This document shows, one piece after another, positions 18,767 to 26,732 of a stretch of 64,000 nt of DNA. Position numbers and translations under genes: made by a program. Under the pieces are notes generated by a model. That model saw only the letters and a list, made by a program, of their open reading frames with translations, did no database searches and was not told the origin of the DNA. The first letter of the stretch is position 1, and the number at the start of each line of letters is the position of its first letter. The stretch covers positions 718,059 through 782,058 of the forward strand of contig NZ_LNUV01000003.1 of the NCBI RefSeq assembly GCF_001512285.1. The letters are read 5' to 3'. This DNA comes from Arthrobacter sp. EpRS71. Its GTDB lineage: Bacteria > Actinomycetota > Actinomycetes > Actinomycetales > Micrococcaceae.

Positions 18767-19636
18767 ATGGCCATCTACGTCGATCCACCCTTATGGCCAG
18801 CGCACGGAACCGTGTTCTCGCACCTGGTCTCAGACTCGTCGCTGGAGGAGTTGCACGCGTTCGCGGCCGCCGCCGGAGTTCCCGAGCGAGCTTTCGACGG
18901 CGACCACTACGACGTCCCCGAACGCCGATACGACCACCTCGTTTCAGCGGGCGCCATCCCTGTGGAGGCCCGCATCCTGGTCCGCAAGCTCATCGCCAGC
19001 GGACTGCGCATCCCGGCTCGTGAACGGAGCAAGGCCTTGACAGTACCTCTGATGGAACGTTGGAACAGCACCTACCCCGGCCACGAGGAGCTGGGTCTTG
19101 AACTCCTCGAGCGCTGGGGAGAGGACCGCAGGAAGTATCACAACCGGACGCATCTCCTGGCAGTCCTTGAAGCCTTGGATGTGCTGGCCGAACCTGACCA
19201 GCCTGCCCGAACCGTCCTGCTGGCAGCGTGGTTTCACGATGCCGTCTATGAAGGAGTGGCCGGGCAGGACGAAGAAGAGTCCGCCCGTTTGGCAGAGGAC
19301 CGGCTAACAGCCACTGGTTTGGCTCCGCACGAGGTGGCCGAAGTGGCACGTTTGGTCCGCCTCACCGCCACGCACAGCCCAAAGACAGGCGACTACGCGG
19401 GTGCCATGTTGTGCGATGCAGACCTCTCCGTGCTCGGCGGTGACCAGCAGTCCTATGCCCGCTATCGTGCCGCCGTCCGCGAAGACTACGCCCACGTCAG
19501 TGACGACGACTTCGCCAAGGGGCGCGCCGCCGTCGTACGTGACCTCCTGAGGCTGGATCCCCTGTTCCACAGCGAACGCGCCAAGGCACTCTGGTTGACG
19601 GCTGCGCGACGAAACCTCACCGGCGAACTCGCGTGA
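18767..19636 (+). CDS. DUF4031-HD domain fusion (predicted metal-dependent phosphohydrolase)
   Basis: 289 residues from the ATG at 18767 (MAIYVDPPLWPAHGTVFSHL). Residues 1-85 are a DUF4031 domain. The rest is an HD-type hydrolase: KYHNRTHLLAVLEAL, the HD doublet H157-D158 in AAWFHDAVYEG, and LCDADLSVLG supply the metal ligands. The HD half alone is common as a stand-alone protein in bacteria; the fusion suggests coupled activities. It overlaps the next gene by four bases (GTGA). Confidence 0.75.
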   Translation: MAIYVDPPLWPAHGTVFSHLVSDSSLEELHAFAAAAGVPERAFDGDHYDVPERRYDHLVSAGAIPVEARILVRKLIASGLRIPARERSKALTVPLMERWNSTYPGHEELGLELLERWGEDRRKYHNRTHLLAVLEALDVLAEPDQPARTVLLAAWFHDAVYEGVAGQDEEESARLAEDRLTATGLAPHEVAEVARLVRLTATHSPKTGDYAGAMLCDADLSVLGGDQQSYARYRAAVREDYAHVSDDDFAKGRAAVVRDLLRLDPLFHSERAKALWLTAARRNLTGELA

Positions 19637-20397
19637 GCGGTGCGCTCGACAAACCCGGCGCACCGCAACGGCAGCTGCCGTACTCGATCCGCTTCGAATG
19701 GGGGCTCGACGGCGCGCGTGCGGTGGTGCCCGGAGCTGACCTGGCGGTGGTGGTTGACGTTTTGTCATTCACCACGTGCGTCAGCGTTGCCATGGACCGC
19801 GGTGCGGTGGTTTATCCGTACCCTTGGCGGGATGCGGCTGCCAGCGAGTTCGCCGCTCGTCACGGAGCCTCACTTGCGGGGCACCGGGGTTCGGACGGGT
19901 TGAGCCTCTCCCCCTCGAGTCTTCGGGCTGCGTCGGTTCTGGACCGGCTGGTTCTTCCGTCCCCCAATGGTTCCGCGATCAGCCATTACCTTGCCGCATC
20001 TGCCCCGCAGGTGGTGGCCGTCTCGCTGCGCAACGCCGCCGCTACGGCCGGCTGGGTTCTCGCCGCGTTGCCTAAAGATGCTGTCATTGCGGTTATTGCT
20101 GCCGGCGAGAAGTGGGCTCAAGGCACTCTCCGCCCGGCGTTGGAGGATGAGCTTGGTGCGGGGGCATTCATCGCCGGACTCGCAACCGCCGGACGACAGA
20201 ATTTCTCCCCGGAGTCGGCGGCTGCGGCATCGGCTTTCGTTGCCGCCGAACCGCGGCTGGCCGAGGCATTGCGTGGTTGCTCCAGTGGGCGGGAACTCAT
20301 AGACACCGGCTACGCGGATGACGTCCAGATCGCCGCCGAGCTGGACTCAAGCCATGCGGTGGCTTTATTGCGGAACGGGGCATTCCAAGGCGCTTAG
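19633..20397 (+). CDS. ComB-like 2-phosphosulfolactate phosphatase family protein
   Basis: 254 residues from a GTG that overlaps the upstream stop. Family blocks are VVVDVLSFTTCVSVAMDRGA near the start, SPNGSAISHYL in the middle and the ending ELDSSHAVALLRNGAF. In methanogens ComB makes sulfolactate for coenzyme M. Most bacterial homologs, including this one, occur without the other coenzyme M genes, so the true substrate is open. Coupling to the DUF4031-HD gene suggests a shared role. Confidence 0.75.
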   Translation: MSGALDKPGAPQRQLPYSIRFEWGLDGARAVVPGADLAVVVDVLSFTTCVSVAMDRGAVVYPYPWRDAAASEFAARHGASLAGHRGSDGLSLSPSSLRAASVLDRLVLPSPNGSAISHYLAASAPQVVAVSLRNAAATAGWVLAALPKDAVIAVIAAGEKWAQGTLRPALEDELGAGAFIAGLATAGRQNFSPESAAAASAFVAAEPRLAEALRGCSSGRELIDTGYADDVQIAAELDSSHAVALLRNGAFQGA

Positions 20398-20451
20398 GCC
20401 TTCAGCCGTGCGGAGAGTTCCAAGGAGTGCTGGCCAAGCTAGCATAGAGGT

Positions 20452-22113
20452 GTGACCTCCTACCTCCTAGCTTTCCCTGAACTCCCGCTGGCCGTGCCCG
20501 ACGTCGAGCACGTCCTGGCTGTCCGCGGAGTGGGCGGCTACCGCCAGTACCGCATCCCGGCCCTTGCCGTCAGTACGCGGGGCACCGTGTTGGCCGCCTA
20601 CGATGGCCGGCCCAACCTGGACGACCTCCCCAATCCCATAGACCTCCTCCTGCGCCGCAGCTACGACAACGGACTGACCTGGGAGCCGCAGCAGCTTGTG
20701 CGCACGGGCTCGGGGCTCCACGGCTTCGGTGATCCTAGCTTGCTGGTTGACACGGAAACCGGGCGGATTTTCATGTTCCATGCGGCAGGCACTCATGCGG
20801 GCTTCTTCGAAGCCGTCACCGGATTGGAGCCCGAGGACGACGTGCAGCATGCAGACGTCAGCTTCTCAGATGACGACGGCGACACCTGGCAACACCGCAG
20901 GCTCACCGGACAACTCAAGCACGGAGCCGTCACCGGCCTGTTCGCCGCAGCGGGACAAGGAGTCCAGATACACACTGGCCCTTTTGCGGGCCGGCTGGTG
21001 CAACAGTATGTGCTGTTGGCAGACGGAGCCATCATGGCTGCGTCCGCCTACAGCGACGACCACGGCGAAACCTGGTCCCTCGGAGACATGATCGGAACCG
21101 GCCCCACCGGCATTGGGCCCAACGAAAACAAGGTTGTGTGTTTGGACGACGGCCGGCTGCTCCTGCACTCGCGGGCAACCCCGTGCAGGTTGTCAGCTGT
21201 GTCCGGAGACGGCGGTCAGACATGGAGCCCGTTACAGCCCATCCCGGAACTACCCGACCCCAGTGACAACGGCTCCGTGGCGCGCTTCGACGGCCTTCCC
21301 AGTGTTGATTCCTACGCGACACCTGAGACCTCGGAGTGGCTGATCGCCAGCAACAACCAGGACCCTCATCTGCGTCGGAACACGGTCCTGAGCCTCTCCC
21401 CCGACAACGGCGCCACCTGGCCGGCCAAGCTGTTGCTGTGCGAGGGCAGTTCCGCTTACTCGACGGTTACGCGGCTTCCGGATGGGAACATCGGGGTGCT
21501 GTATGAGCGTCAGGGGTACCGCGAGATCGTGTTCGCGTCGATCCCTGCCGGGCAGCTGACGGGGCAGCTTCACCGAGCCGCAGCGGTTCAGGACTCTTCA
21601 GACACCTCAGGGCTCGTCTTCGACATGGAATTACGATCCATCACTCCGGGCAGGCCCGCAGAATGGCAAAACGCGGGTGACCACCACGTGATTCCGGCCA
21701 ACAGCGACGGCGAATGGGATGTGCAGACCTGGAAGGAAATCGGCCAAGGCTACGCCGGTCACCAGGTCCTTGGCACCCGCGAAGCCCAAGACCTCAACTA
21801 CGGCCCCATCATCGCCGGCTACAAGGCCGGGGACATCCTGGCTTTCACCGGACGCATCCGCAACTGTGGCACCGAGCCGGCTGCCGGCGTCGTCCTTCTC
21901 GGACCGCACAACAACCCTGACAGTTTCCCGCCAGCGGACCTACTGCCCGGCGAGTACGCGCTGTACTTCACCCCGACGTACACCATTACCGAGACTGACC
22001 TGGCCCGGAAAACGCTGAACCTCACTTTCACGGCAGAGGCCGACGCCGGAAGGGTGCGTTTGGAGCGCACCTTCCGGTTCGAGCTGCTCACCGGCGCCGT
22101 GGTTGCGTCTTAG
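20452..22113 (+). CDS. Exo-alpha-sialidase-like protein (GH33 beta-propeller), cytosolic
   Basis: 553 residues from a GTG start. The YRIP motif (33-36) supplies the first catalytic-site Arg. At least five Asp-boxes are visible (SYDNGLTW at 70-77, then SDDDGDTW, SDDHGETW, SGDGGQTW, SPDNGATW). YSTVTRLPDG and LYERQGYREIVFASIP fit the C-terminal catalytic Tyr/Glu region. A C-terminal beta domain of about 150 residues follows. There is no signal peptide, unusual for a sialidase, and no sialic-acid genes are nearby. A TAGCAT box just upstream hints at a near-leaderless message. Confidence 0.8.
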   Translation: MTSYLLAFPELPLAVPDVEHVLAVRGVGGYRQYRIPALAVSTRGTVLAAYDGRPNLDDLPNPIDLLLRRSYDNGLTWEPQQLVRTGSGLHGFGDPSLLVDTETGRIFMFHAAGTHAGFFEAVTGLEPEDDVQHADVSFSDDDGDTWQHRRLTGQLKHGAVTGLFAAAGQGVQIHTGPFAGRLVQQYVLLADGAIMAASAYSDDHGETWSLGDMIGTGPTGIGPNENKVVCLDDGRLLLHSRATPCRLSAVSGDGGQTWSPLQPIPELPDPSDNGSVARFDGLPSVDSYATPETSEWLIASNNQDPHLRRNTVLSLSPDNGATWPAKLLLCEGSSAYSTVTRLPDGNIGVLYERQGYREIVFASIPAGQLTGQLHRAAAVQDSSDTSGLVFDMELRSITPGRPAEWQNAGDHHVIPANSDGEWDVQTWKEIGQGYAGHQVLGTREAQDLNYGPIIAGYKAGDILAFTGRIRNCGTEPAAGVVLLGPHNNPDSFPPADLLPGEYALYFTPTYTITETDLARKTLNLTFTAEADAGRVRLERTFRFELLTGAVVAS

Positions 22114-22125
22114 AGGTGGCGCTTC

Positions 22126-22527
22126 TTAGCGATAGGTGCTGACGAACGGCTGGCTGGTGGGCACAATCTGCTTACCGAGGGGCATCAGCGATACCGGGAT
22201 CAGTTTCAGGTTGGCGATAGCCAGCGGGATTCCGATGATGGTGATGGCCATGGCAACAGCCGTGACCACGTGACCGATCGCAATCCAGATGCCTGCAACC
22301 AGCAGCCAAATCACGTTGCCCAGGAGCGCAAACACCCCGGAACCACCCGGCTTCTCAACCACCATTTGCCCGAAAGGCCAGAGGCAGTAGGCGCCGATTC
22401 GGAACGAAGCGATGCCCCACGGAATGGTCACGATGAGCACGCAGCAGATAATGCCGGCTGCAAAGTATCCCAGCGCCAGCCAGAATCCGCCGAAGACCAG
22501 CCAGATGATATTAAGGAGCGTTTTCAT
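22126..22527 (-). CDS. yccF: YccF-family inner membrane protein
   Basis: 133 residues from the ATG at 22527 (AGGGGAGA upstream). Two similar halves, each with a long hydrophobic hairpin (IIWLVFGGFWLALGYFAAG and VIWLLVAGIWIAIGHVVTA) followed by IPWGIASFRIG or IPLAIANLKL, are the YccF domain duplication. Function unknown; a transport role has been suggested. Two further in-frame ATGs lie 6 and 9 bases upstream. Confidence 0.85.
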   Translation of the reverse strand: MKTLLNIIWLVFGGFWLALGYFAAGIICCVLIVTIPWGIASFRIGAYCLWPFGQMVVEKPGGSGVFALLGNVIWLLVAGIWIAIGHVVTAVAMAITIIGIPLAIANLKLIPVSLMPLGKQIVPTSQPFVSTYR

Positions 22528-22641
22528 AGTCATCATTCTCCCCTGCAGGCACGACAAAAAGCCTAGGGGTCTGCCCTGAATCTTCCCTGACTTCCAGCGG
22601 CGCCCAGTGGCGCGCGTACTGCTGCGCTACGCCGTCGGGCG

Positions 22642-22704
22642 TCGGGCATCGGGCATCGGGCATCGGGCATCGGGCATCGGGCATCGGGCATCGGGCATCG
22701 GGCA
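22642..22704. repeat. Nine perfect 7-bp tandem repeats (TCGGGCA)
   Basis: Nine uninterrupted copies of TCGGGCA fill 22642-22704, with a degenerate copy (TCGGGCG) before and a partial one after. The array begins right after the SRPBCC stop codon (reading on the minus strand) and lies 115 bases from yccF. Such arrays change copy number by slippage. Confidence 0.95.
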
Positions 22705-22709
22705 TCGGC

Positions 22710-23162
22710 TCAGCCAGCCAGGACGCCGTCCAACTTGTCGAACGAGGTACCCCAGCCGTCGCGGGTCATCTCCACCCACTCCTCGGACGCAAACGGCCCC
22801 TGGGTGAGATTCATCCGGGTGCGTCCGTTGAGGTCCTCGAATTCGAGGTACATTTCCTCGTACTCGTGATCAGCGTCCGGAGCAGCTTTGGCCTGCGCCA
22901 CCAAGAGAGCCGGGCTGTTGAGCTCGGTGATGGTGGCCTCGATGGGCGCCGATTGCTCGCCGTTCTCATCCGACCACACCATGACTACCTGCCACACGCC
23001 GCCAACCCGGGGCTCAACGATGATCTGATCGCGGGGAGCCTCCACTTCCACGGGCCCGAACCACTGGGTGAGTTTGTCCGGCTCCATCCAGGCTTCAAAA
23101 ACCTTCTCGCGCGGAGCATCGAATTCACGGCTCATGGTCAGGGTGTGCTGTTCGGTGCTCAT
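22710..23162 (-). CDS. SRPBCC-domain protein, AHSA1/ATPase-activator-like
   Basis: 150 residues from the ATG at 23162 (MSTEQHTLTMSREFDAPREK). The START/SRPBCC fold of the AHSA1-like bacterial group is shown by REFDAPREKVFEAWMEPDKL near the start, GGVWQVVMVW in the middle and GPFASEEWVEMTRDGWGTSF at the end. These proteins bind small hydrophobic ligands; the substrate is unknown. The stop codon abuts a 7-bp tandem repeat array. Confidence 0.85.
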   Translation of the reverse strand: MSTEQHTLTMSREFDAPREKVFEAWMEPDKLTQWFGPVEVEAPRDQIIVEPRVGGVWQVVMVWSDENGEQSAPIEATITELNSPALLVAQAKAAPDADHEYEEMYLEFEDLNGRTRMNLTQGPFASEEWVEMTRDGWGTSFDKLDGVLAG

Positions 23163-23214
23163 TGCTATTACTCCCGGGGTGTCGGTAATGCTCGATATCC
23201 AAGTAGAATCTTCT

Positions 23215-23305
23215 ATGCCTGTCAAGGCGTCGGATGCCGTTGCAGAGACGTTGAGCGTGCGGTGGATACAGCGGCGAGGTAGTGCTTGATGTGGGCGTAT
23301 TTCAC
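23215..23305 (-). pseudogene. Remnant of an IS110-family transposase 3' end
   Basis: On the minus strand the stretch resembles the end of the transposase gene at 35265-35370: both contain GAAATACGCC, ATCAAGC-CTACCTCGCC, CACCGCACGCTCAAC and CGCCTTGACAG followed by TAGAAGA. Small indels break the frame. Only the last 30 or so codons and the IS end remain. It marks the left boundary of the accessory block. Confidence 0.75.
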
Positions 23306-23459
23306 CGCCTTGGGATCCCAGCCTTTTCGGAGACCACCCTTGGTGACCTTGGAAGACCACCGGATACGGGTAACTGACGCGGCCCTTCCCTATGAAGGGT
23401 GTTCCGCTTCCAAGCTAGCTGTACTGCACAGGGCGGAATGGCTCTGCCCGGCCTGCGTG

Positions 23460-24833
23460 TCATCGTCCAACAAGCAACCGCTCAGCTCTGGCGGCCGTCT
23501 CGTGGGCCACCTGTGCGCTGAGTCCGGCGTGGCGGGCCGGGTCGAGCAGCTGGCCCAGTTCGTCTTCGGAGAGCACTGCGGTGATCCGCGTGTCCTTCCT
23601 CAGCACCTCAAGGAAGTCCGTGCCCGTGGTCACAGCTTCCGTGGCCGCATGGTGGACGATGTCATGTGCTGCCTGTCGTCCGACGAACCCGGCCAGGCTC
23701 ATCATCATGGCCTCGGCCGAGATGAGACCGTGCGTCAGGGCCAGGTTGTCTTTCATTTTCTCCGGGAACACATGCAGCCCCTCCAAGAGTTCTCCCAAGA
23801 GACTGACTGTTTCTGTGCCGTGCACCGCAGCCGTCATGACGGCATGGTCCATCAGGGCGGAGCGGGCACCGTCTACTTCATGGGACTGGATCATCGCTTC
23901 CAGTGCCATGGGAGCGGCCGCTTGTACGATTGCCGCGCTGGTGACGACCCCGCCACTGAGTTTGGGGTTCCGTTTCTGTGGCATGGTGGAGCTTCCGATG
24001 TCGCCGGGCGGGATTTCTTCGCTGAGCTCTCCGAACTCGATGGCCATCAGACGGGAGACTTCCCCGGCGATCTGGCTTGATGTCGCGGCCATCAGGGCCA
24101 GTACGGACACGAACTCGGCGAAGTGGTCCACGATTCCGCGGCCTGGAACGGGCATGGGAACCAGGCCCAGTTCCTGGGCCACGAGTTCCTGAACCTTTGG
24201 CCCTAGTTCACCGAAGGTGGCGAACGTCCCTGCCGCCCCGCCCGTCATGGAAACGCCCAGGCGGGGACGGAGCTCATCGAGACGGGTCAGGTGCCGGAGC
24301 ATGGGGTCCAACCAGCAGGCTGCCTTGTAGCCGAAGGTGATGGGAACGGCCTGCTGCCAGTGTGTCCGGCCCGCCATGAGGGTATCCGCGTGGGTCCGGG
24401 CCAAGTCCGCCAGTGTCCGGATGACGCGGACAGTCTGTGCTTGCACAACGTCCAGTGCCTTGATGATCCCCACGGTGTCACCGGTCTGCTGAATGTTCTG
24501 GGTCGTGGCGCCCCAGTGAACCCAGCCGCCGGCCTCGGGCCCGGTAACACGGGAGAGTTCCCTGATGAGCGGGACCATGACGTGGCCTGTCACGCGTTCT
24601 TGGGCGTCGAGTTCGGGTTCGTCCAGGAGCTCCAGGCGGGCGCACTGCACGATGGTCCGGGCGGCGTCCTCCGGGACGATGCCGAGCCGGGCTTCGGCCT
24701 TGGCCAGGGCCGCTTCAACGTCCAGCCACCGCTGACGTCTGCTTTGTTTGGTAAACAGGTCCCGGACCTGGTCGGCGGCGGTCTTGGTGAGCGGCATGCC
24801 GGGTGCCGAGTTGAGCTGGCGCGTGTCGGTCAT
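23460..24833 (-). CDS. Fumarase/aspartase-superfamily lyase (CMLE/adenylosuccinate-lyase-like)
   Basis: 457 residues. The superfamily signature GSSTMPQKRNP is at 280-290 on the catalytic Ser loop; WGATTQNI (107-114) and RTHWQQAVP (H158) are the other active-site blocks. The enzymes make or break C-N or C-C bonds with release of fumarate or a related acid. The signature suits 3-carboxy-cis,cis-muconate cycloisomerase-like, argininosuccinate-like and EDDS-lyase-like members, so the substrate stays open. Its start overlaps the stop of an ABC permease (ATGA), so it probably cleaves what that transporter imports. No protocatechuate genes are nearby. Confidence 0.8.
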   Translation of the reverse strand: MTDTRQLNSAPGMPLTKTAADQVRDLFTKQSRRQRWLDVEAALAKAEARLGIVPEDAARTIVQCARLELLDEPELDAQERVTGHVMVPLIRELSRVTGPEAGGWVHWGATTQNIQQTGDTVGIIKALDVVQAQTVRVIRTLADLARTHADTLMAGRTHWQQAVPITFGYKAACWLDPMLRHLTRLDELRPRLGVSMTGGAAGTFATFGELGPKVQELVAQELGLVPMPVPGRGIVDHFAEFVSVLALMAATSSQIAGEVSRLMAIEFGELSEEIPPGDIGSSTMPQKRNPKLSGGVVTSAAIVQAAAPMALEAMIQSHEVDGARSALMDHAVMTAAVHGTETVSLLGELLEGLHVFPEKMKDNLALTHGLISAEAMMMSLAGFVGRQAAHDIVHHAATEAVTTGTDFLEVLRKDTRITAVLSEDELGQLLDPARHAGLSAQVAHETAARAERLLVGR

Positions 24834-25762
24834 TTGTCCGATCCTGCCGTCAGGCCTTCGCTGAGGAGTCGTTCACTGCCGAAGAAGAGGATGATGATCG
24901 GCAATGTGAGGATCACGGAGCCTGCCATGAGCACGGTAGTCGGAACCTCGAGGCTGCCCGAGAGCTGTGCCAACCCGAGCGAAACTGTCCATTTGTCGCG
25001 GTCTTCGACGAGGAACAGCAGCGCGAATAGGAATTCGTTCCAGGCGATCATGAAGACGAACAGCGCGTTGGACATGATCGCCGGGCCCGCCAGGGGCAGG
25101 CTGATACGGAGCATCGTTCCGATCCTGCCAAGACCGTCGAGGGCCGCGGCTTCCTCGAGACTTTCAGGGATGGTCTGGAAGTAGTTGCGCAGCATAAAGA
25201 TCGACACGGCGATGGTCTGGGACACGTAGACGACCAGCAGCACACCGATGGCGCCGCGTAACCCCAGCTTCGTGAAGAAGACAAACAACGGGACGGCAAG
25301 CAGGATGCTGGGGAACAGGTACACGGCGAGGAACAGAGCGCTGATTTGACGGCGCCCGAAGAACTGCAAACGGCTCACAGCGTAGGCACCGGGAATGGCG
25401 ATCAGCAGGGTGAGCGCAACGGTTCCCAGAGCGACCAGCCCACTGGTGATGATGAAGCCGGTGAAGCCTTGGCCACCGTCGGCGACTGAGGCGAGGACGC
25501 TGGTGTACGCGTCGAAGCTGATCTCTGCGAGGTTGGGCCAGATACGGGCGGGGTCGGCAATGAGCGAGCCGATGTCCCGCACGGAGAGAGTGATCATGTA
25601 GTAGAACGGGAACACCGTCACCACCAGCAGTCCGATGATCACGAGCCACCGGAGGACCCTGAAGAGTTTGGTTTCCGCGATGTCCCGTGAGAACTGCCGT
25701 TTCCGCGGCCGTCGGGCGGCCGGAGTGCTCGGACGTATGGGGGTTTCATTCATGACGGTCAT
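24830..25762 (-). CDS. CUT1-type ABC permease (MalG-like)
   Basis: 310 residues. Six hydrophobic helices follow a basic N-terminal tail (ARRPRKRQFSRD). The EAA loop EAAALDGLGRIGTMLRISLP contacts the ATPase. PFYYMITLSVRD and ILFFGSERLL are typical of MalG-type permeases of carbohydrate uptake class 1. Its start codon overlaps the stop of the MalF-like gene by one base. No ATPase gene lies in this operon. Confidence 0.88.
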   Translation of the reverse strand: MTVMNETPIRPSTPAARRPRKRQFSRDIAETKLFRVLRWLVIIGLLVVTVFPFYYMITLSVRDIGSLIADPARIWPNLAEISFDAYTSVLASVADGGQGFTGFIITSGLVALGTVALTLLIAIPGAYAVSRLQFFGRRQISALFLAVYLFPSILLAVPLFVFFTKLGLRGAIGVLLVVYVSQTIAVSIFMLRNYFQTIPESLEEAAALDGLGRIGTMLRISLPLAGPAIMSNALFVFMIAWNEFLFALLFLVEDRDKWTVSLGLAQLSGSLEVPTTVLMAGSVILTLPIIILFFGSERLLSEGLTAGSDK

Positions 25763-26721
25763 CAGGCCACTTCCTCGTCCTTGACGGCGAACTTCATGTA
25801 GATCAGGACCATCACTGTCAGGATGGCCGCCAGAACCAGTGCCTGGGCTGAGGCGGAGCCGATGTCTCCGCGGCCGATCAGGTAGTTGAACACGCCCACG
25901 CTGACCACTTCGGTGCCGGCGCCGCCTCCGGTGAGGAGGTAGACGTCGTCGAAGTTGTTGAACGTCCAGATGAAGCGGAGCACGCTGAGCACGGCGATGG
26001 TGGGGAGCAGTTGCGGCAACAGGATGTGCCGGAACATTTGGGTTGGTACGGCCCCGTCCATGCGTGCCGCTTCCTCGATGGACTTCGGCACTGCCTGGAG
26101 CCGGGCCGTTACGAAGAGGAACACGAATGGGAAGGTCCGCCAGATTTCAAAGGCGATGACCGTGAACAGGGCGGTCGGCACAGGGACAGTCAATCCGAGG
26201 ATCTCAACCTCGCTCGTGCGGGTGGTCAGGAAGGAAACGGGTTGGTCCCAGCCCAGTGCACCGGTTCCCCAGGCGTTCACGACGCCGAACTGGGGGTTGA
26301 GCATGGTCTTCCAAACGAAGGCGGCTGCGACGACGGGCGAGACGTAGGGAAGCAGCATTGCTGCCCGGACGAGTGTGCGTCCGCGAAAGGCGTTGCGGAG
26401 GGCCAGTGCTGCCATGAGGCCAACGACAATTGCTCCGCCGGTGCCGAGCACCGAGTAGGTGAGGGTTGTGCCCAGGGAGGACCAGAGTGCTTCGGAGGTC
26501 AGGACATTGATGAAGTTGTCGAGTGTGTAGTTGCCGAAGAGGTTGGCTCTGCGGATCTGGATGAGGCGGACGTCCTGGAAGGCGAGCATGACGGTCCAAA
26601 GGATCGGCAGGACGACCAGGACCAGGACGATGATGACGCTGGGTGAGACAAGGGCGATACCGGCGCGGGCTTGGCGGCGGCTGACGCTTCCTTTGCGACG
26701 GAGTGTGGTGGTGGTACTCAT
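25762..26721 (-). CDS. CUT1-type ABC permease (MalF-like)
   Basis: 319 residues with six main helices, a basic N-terminus (RRKGSVSRRQARAG) and the EAA loop EAARMDGAVPTQMFRHILLP. It pairs with the MalG-like permease. It starts 11 bases after the binding-protein stop. The family imports sugars or related polar organic molecules; the co-transcribed lyase argues for a substrate with a cleavable succinyl-like or amine group. Confidence 0.88.
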   Translation of the reverse strand: MSTTTTLRRKGSVSRRQARAGIALVSPSVIIVLVLVVLPILWTVMLAFQDVRLIQIRRANLFGNYTLDNFINVLTSEALWSSLGTTLTYSVLGTGGAIVVGLMAALALRNAFRGRTLVRAAMLLPYVSPVVAAAFVWKTMLNPQFGVVNAWGTGALGWDQPVSFLTTRTSEVEILGLTVPVPTALFTVIAFEIWRTFPFVFLFVTARLQAVPKSIEEAARMDGAVPTQMFRHILLPQLLPTIAVLSVLRFIWTFNNFDDVYLLTGGGAGTEVVSVGVFNYLIGRGDIGSASAQALVLAAILTVMVLIYMKFAVKDEEVA

Positions 26722-26732
26722 GGTTTTGTCCG

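Noticed and set aside
20440..20454. Leaderless promoter of the sialidase gene
   Set aside because: A TAGCAT box is suitably placed but no -35 box is visible, so it is mentioned only with the gene.
22511..22705. Repeat-coded MPDARC protein
   Set aside because: The translation is only the 7-bp tandem array read in one frame.
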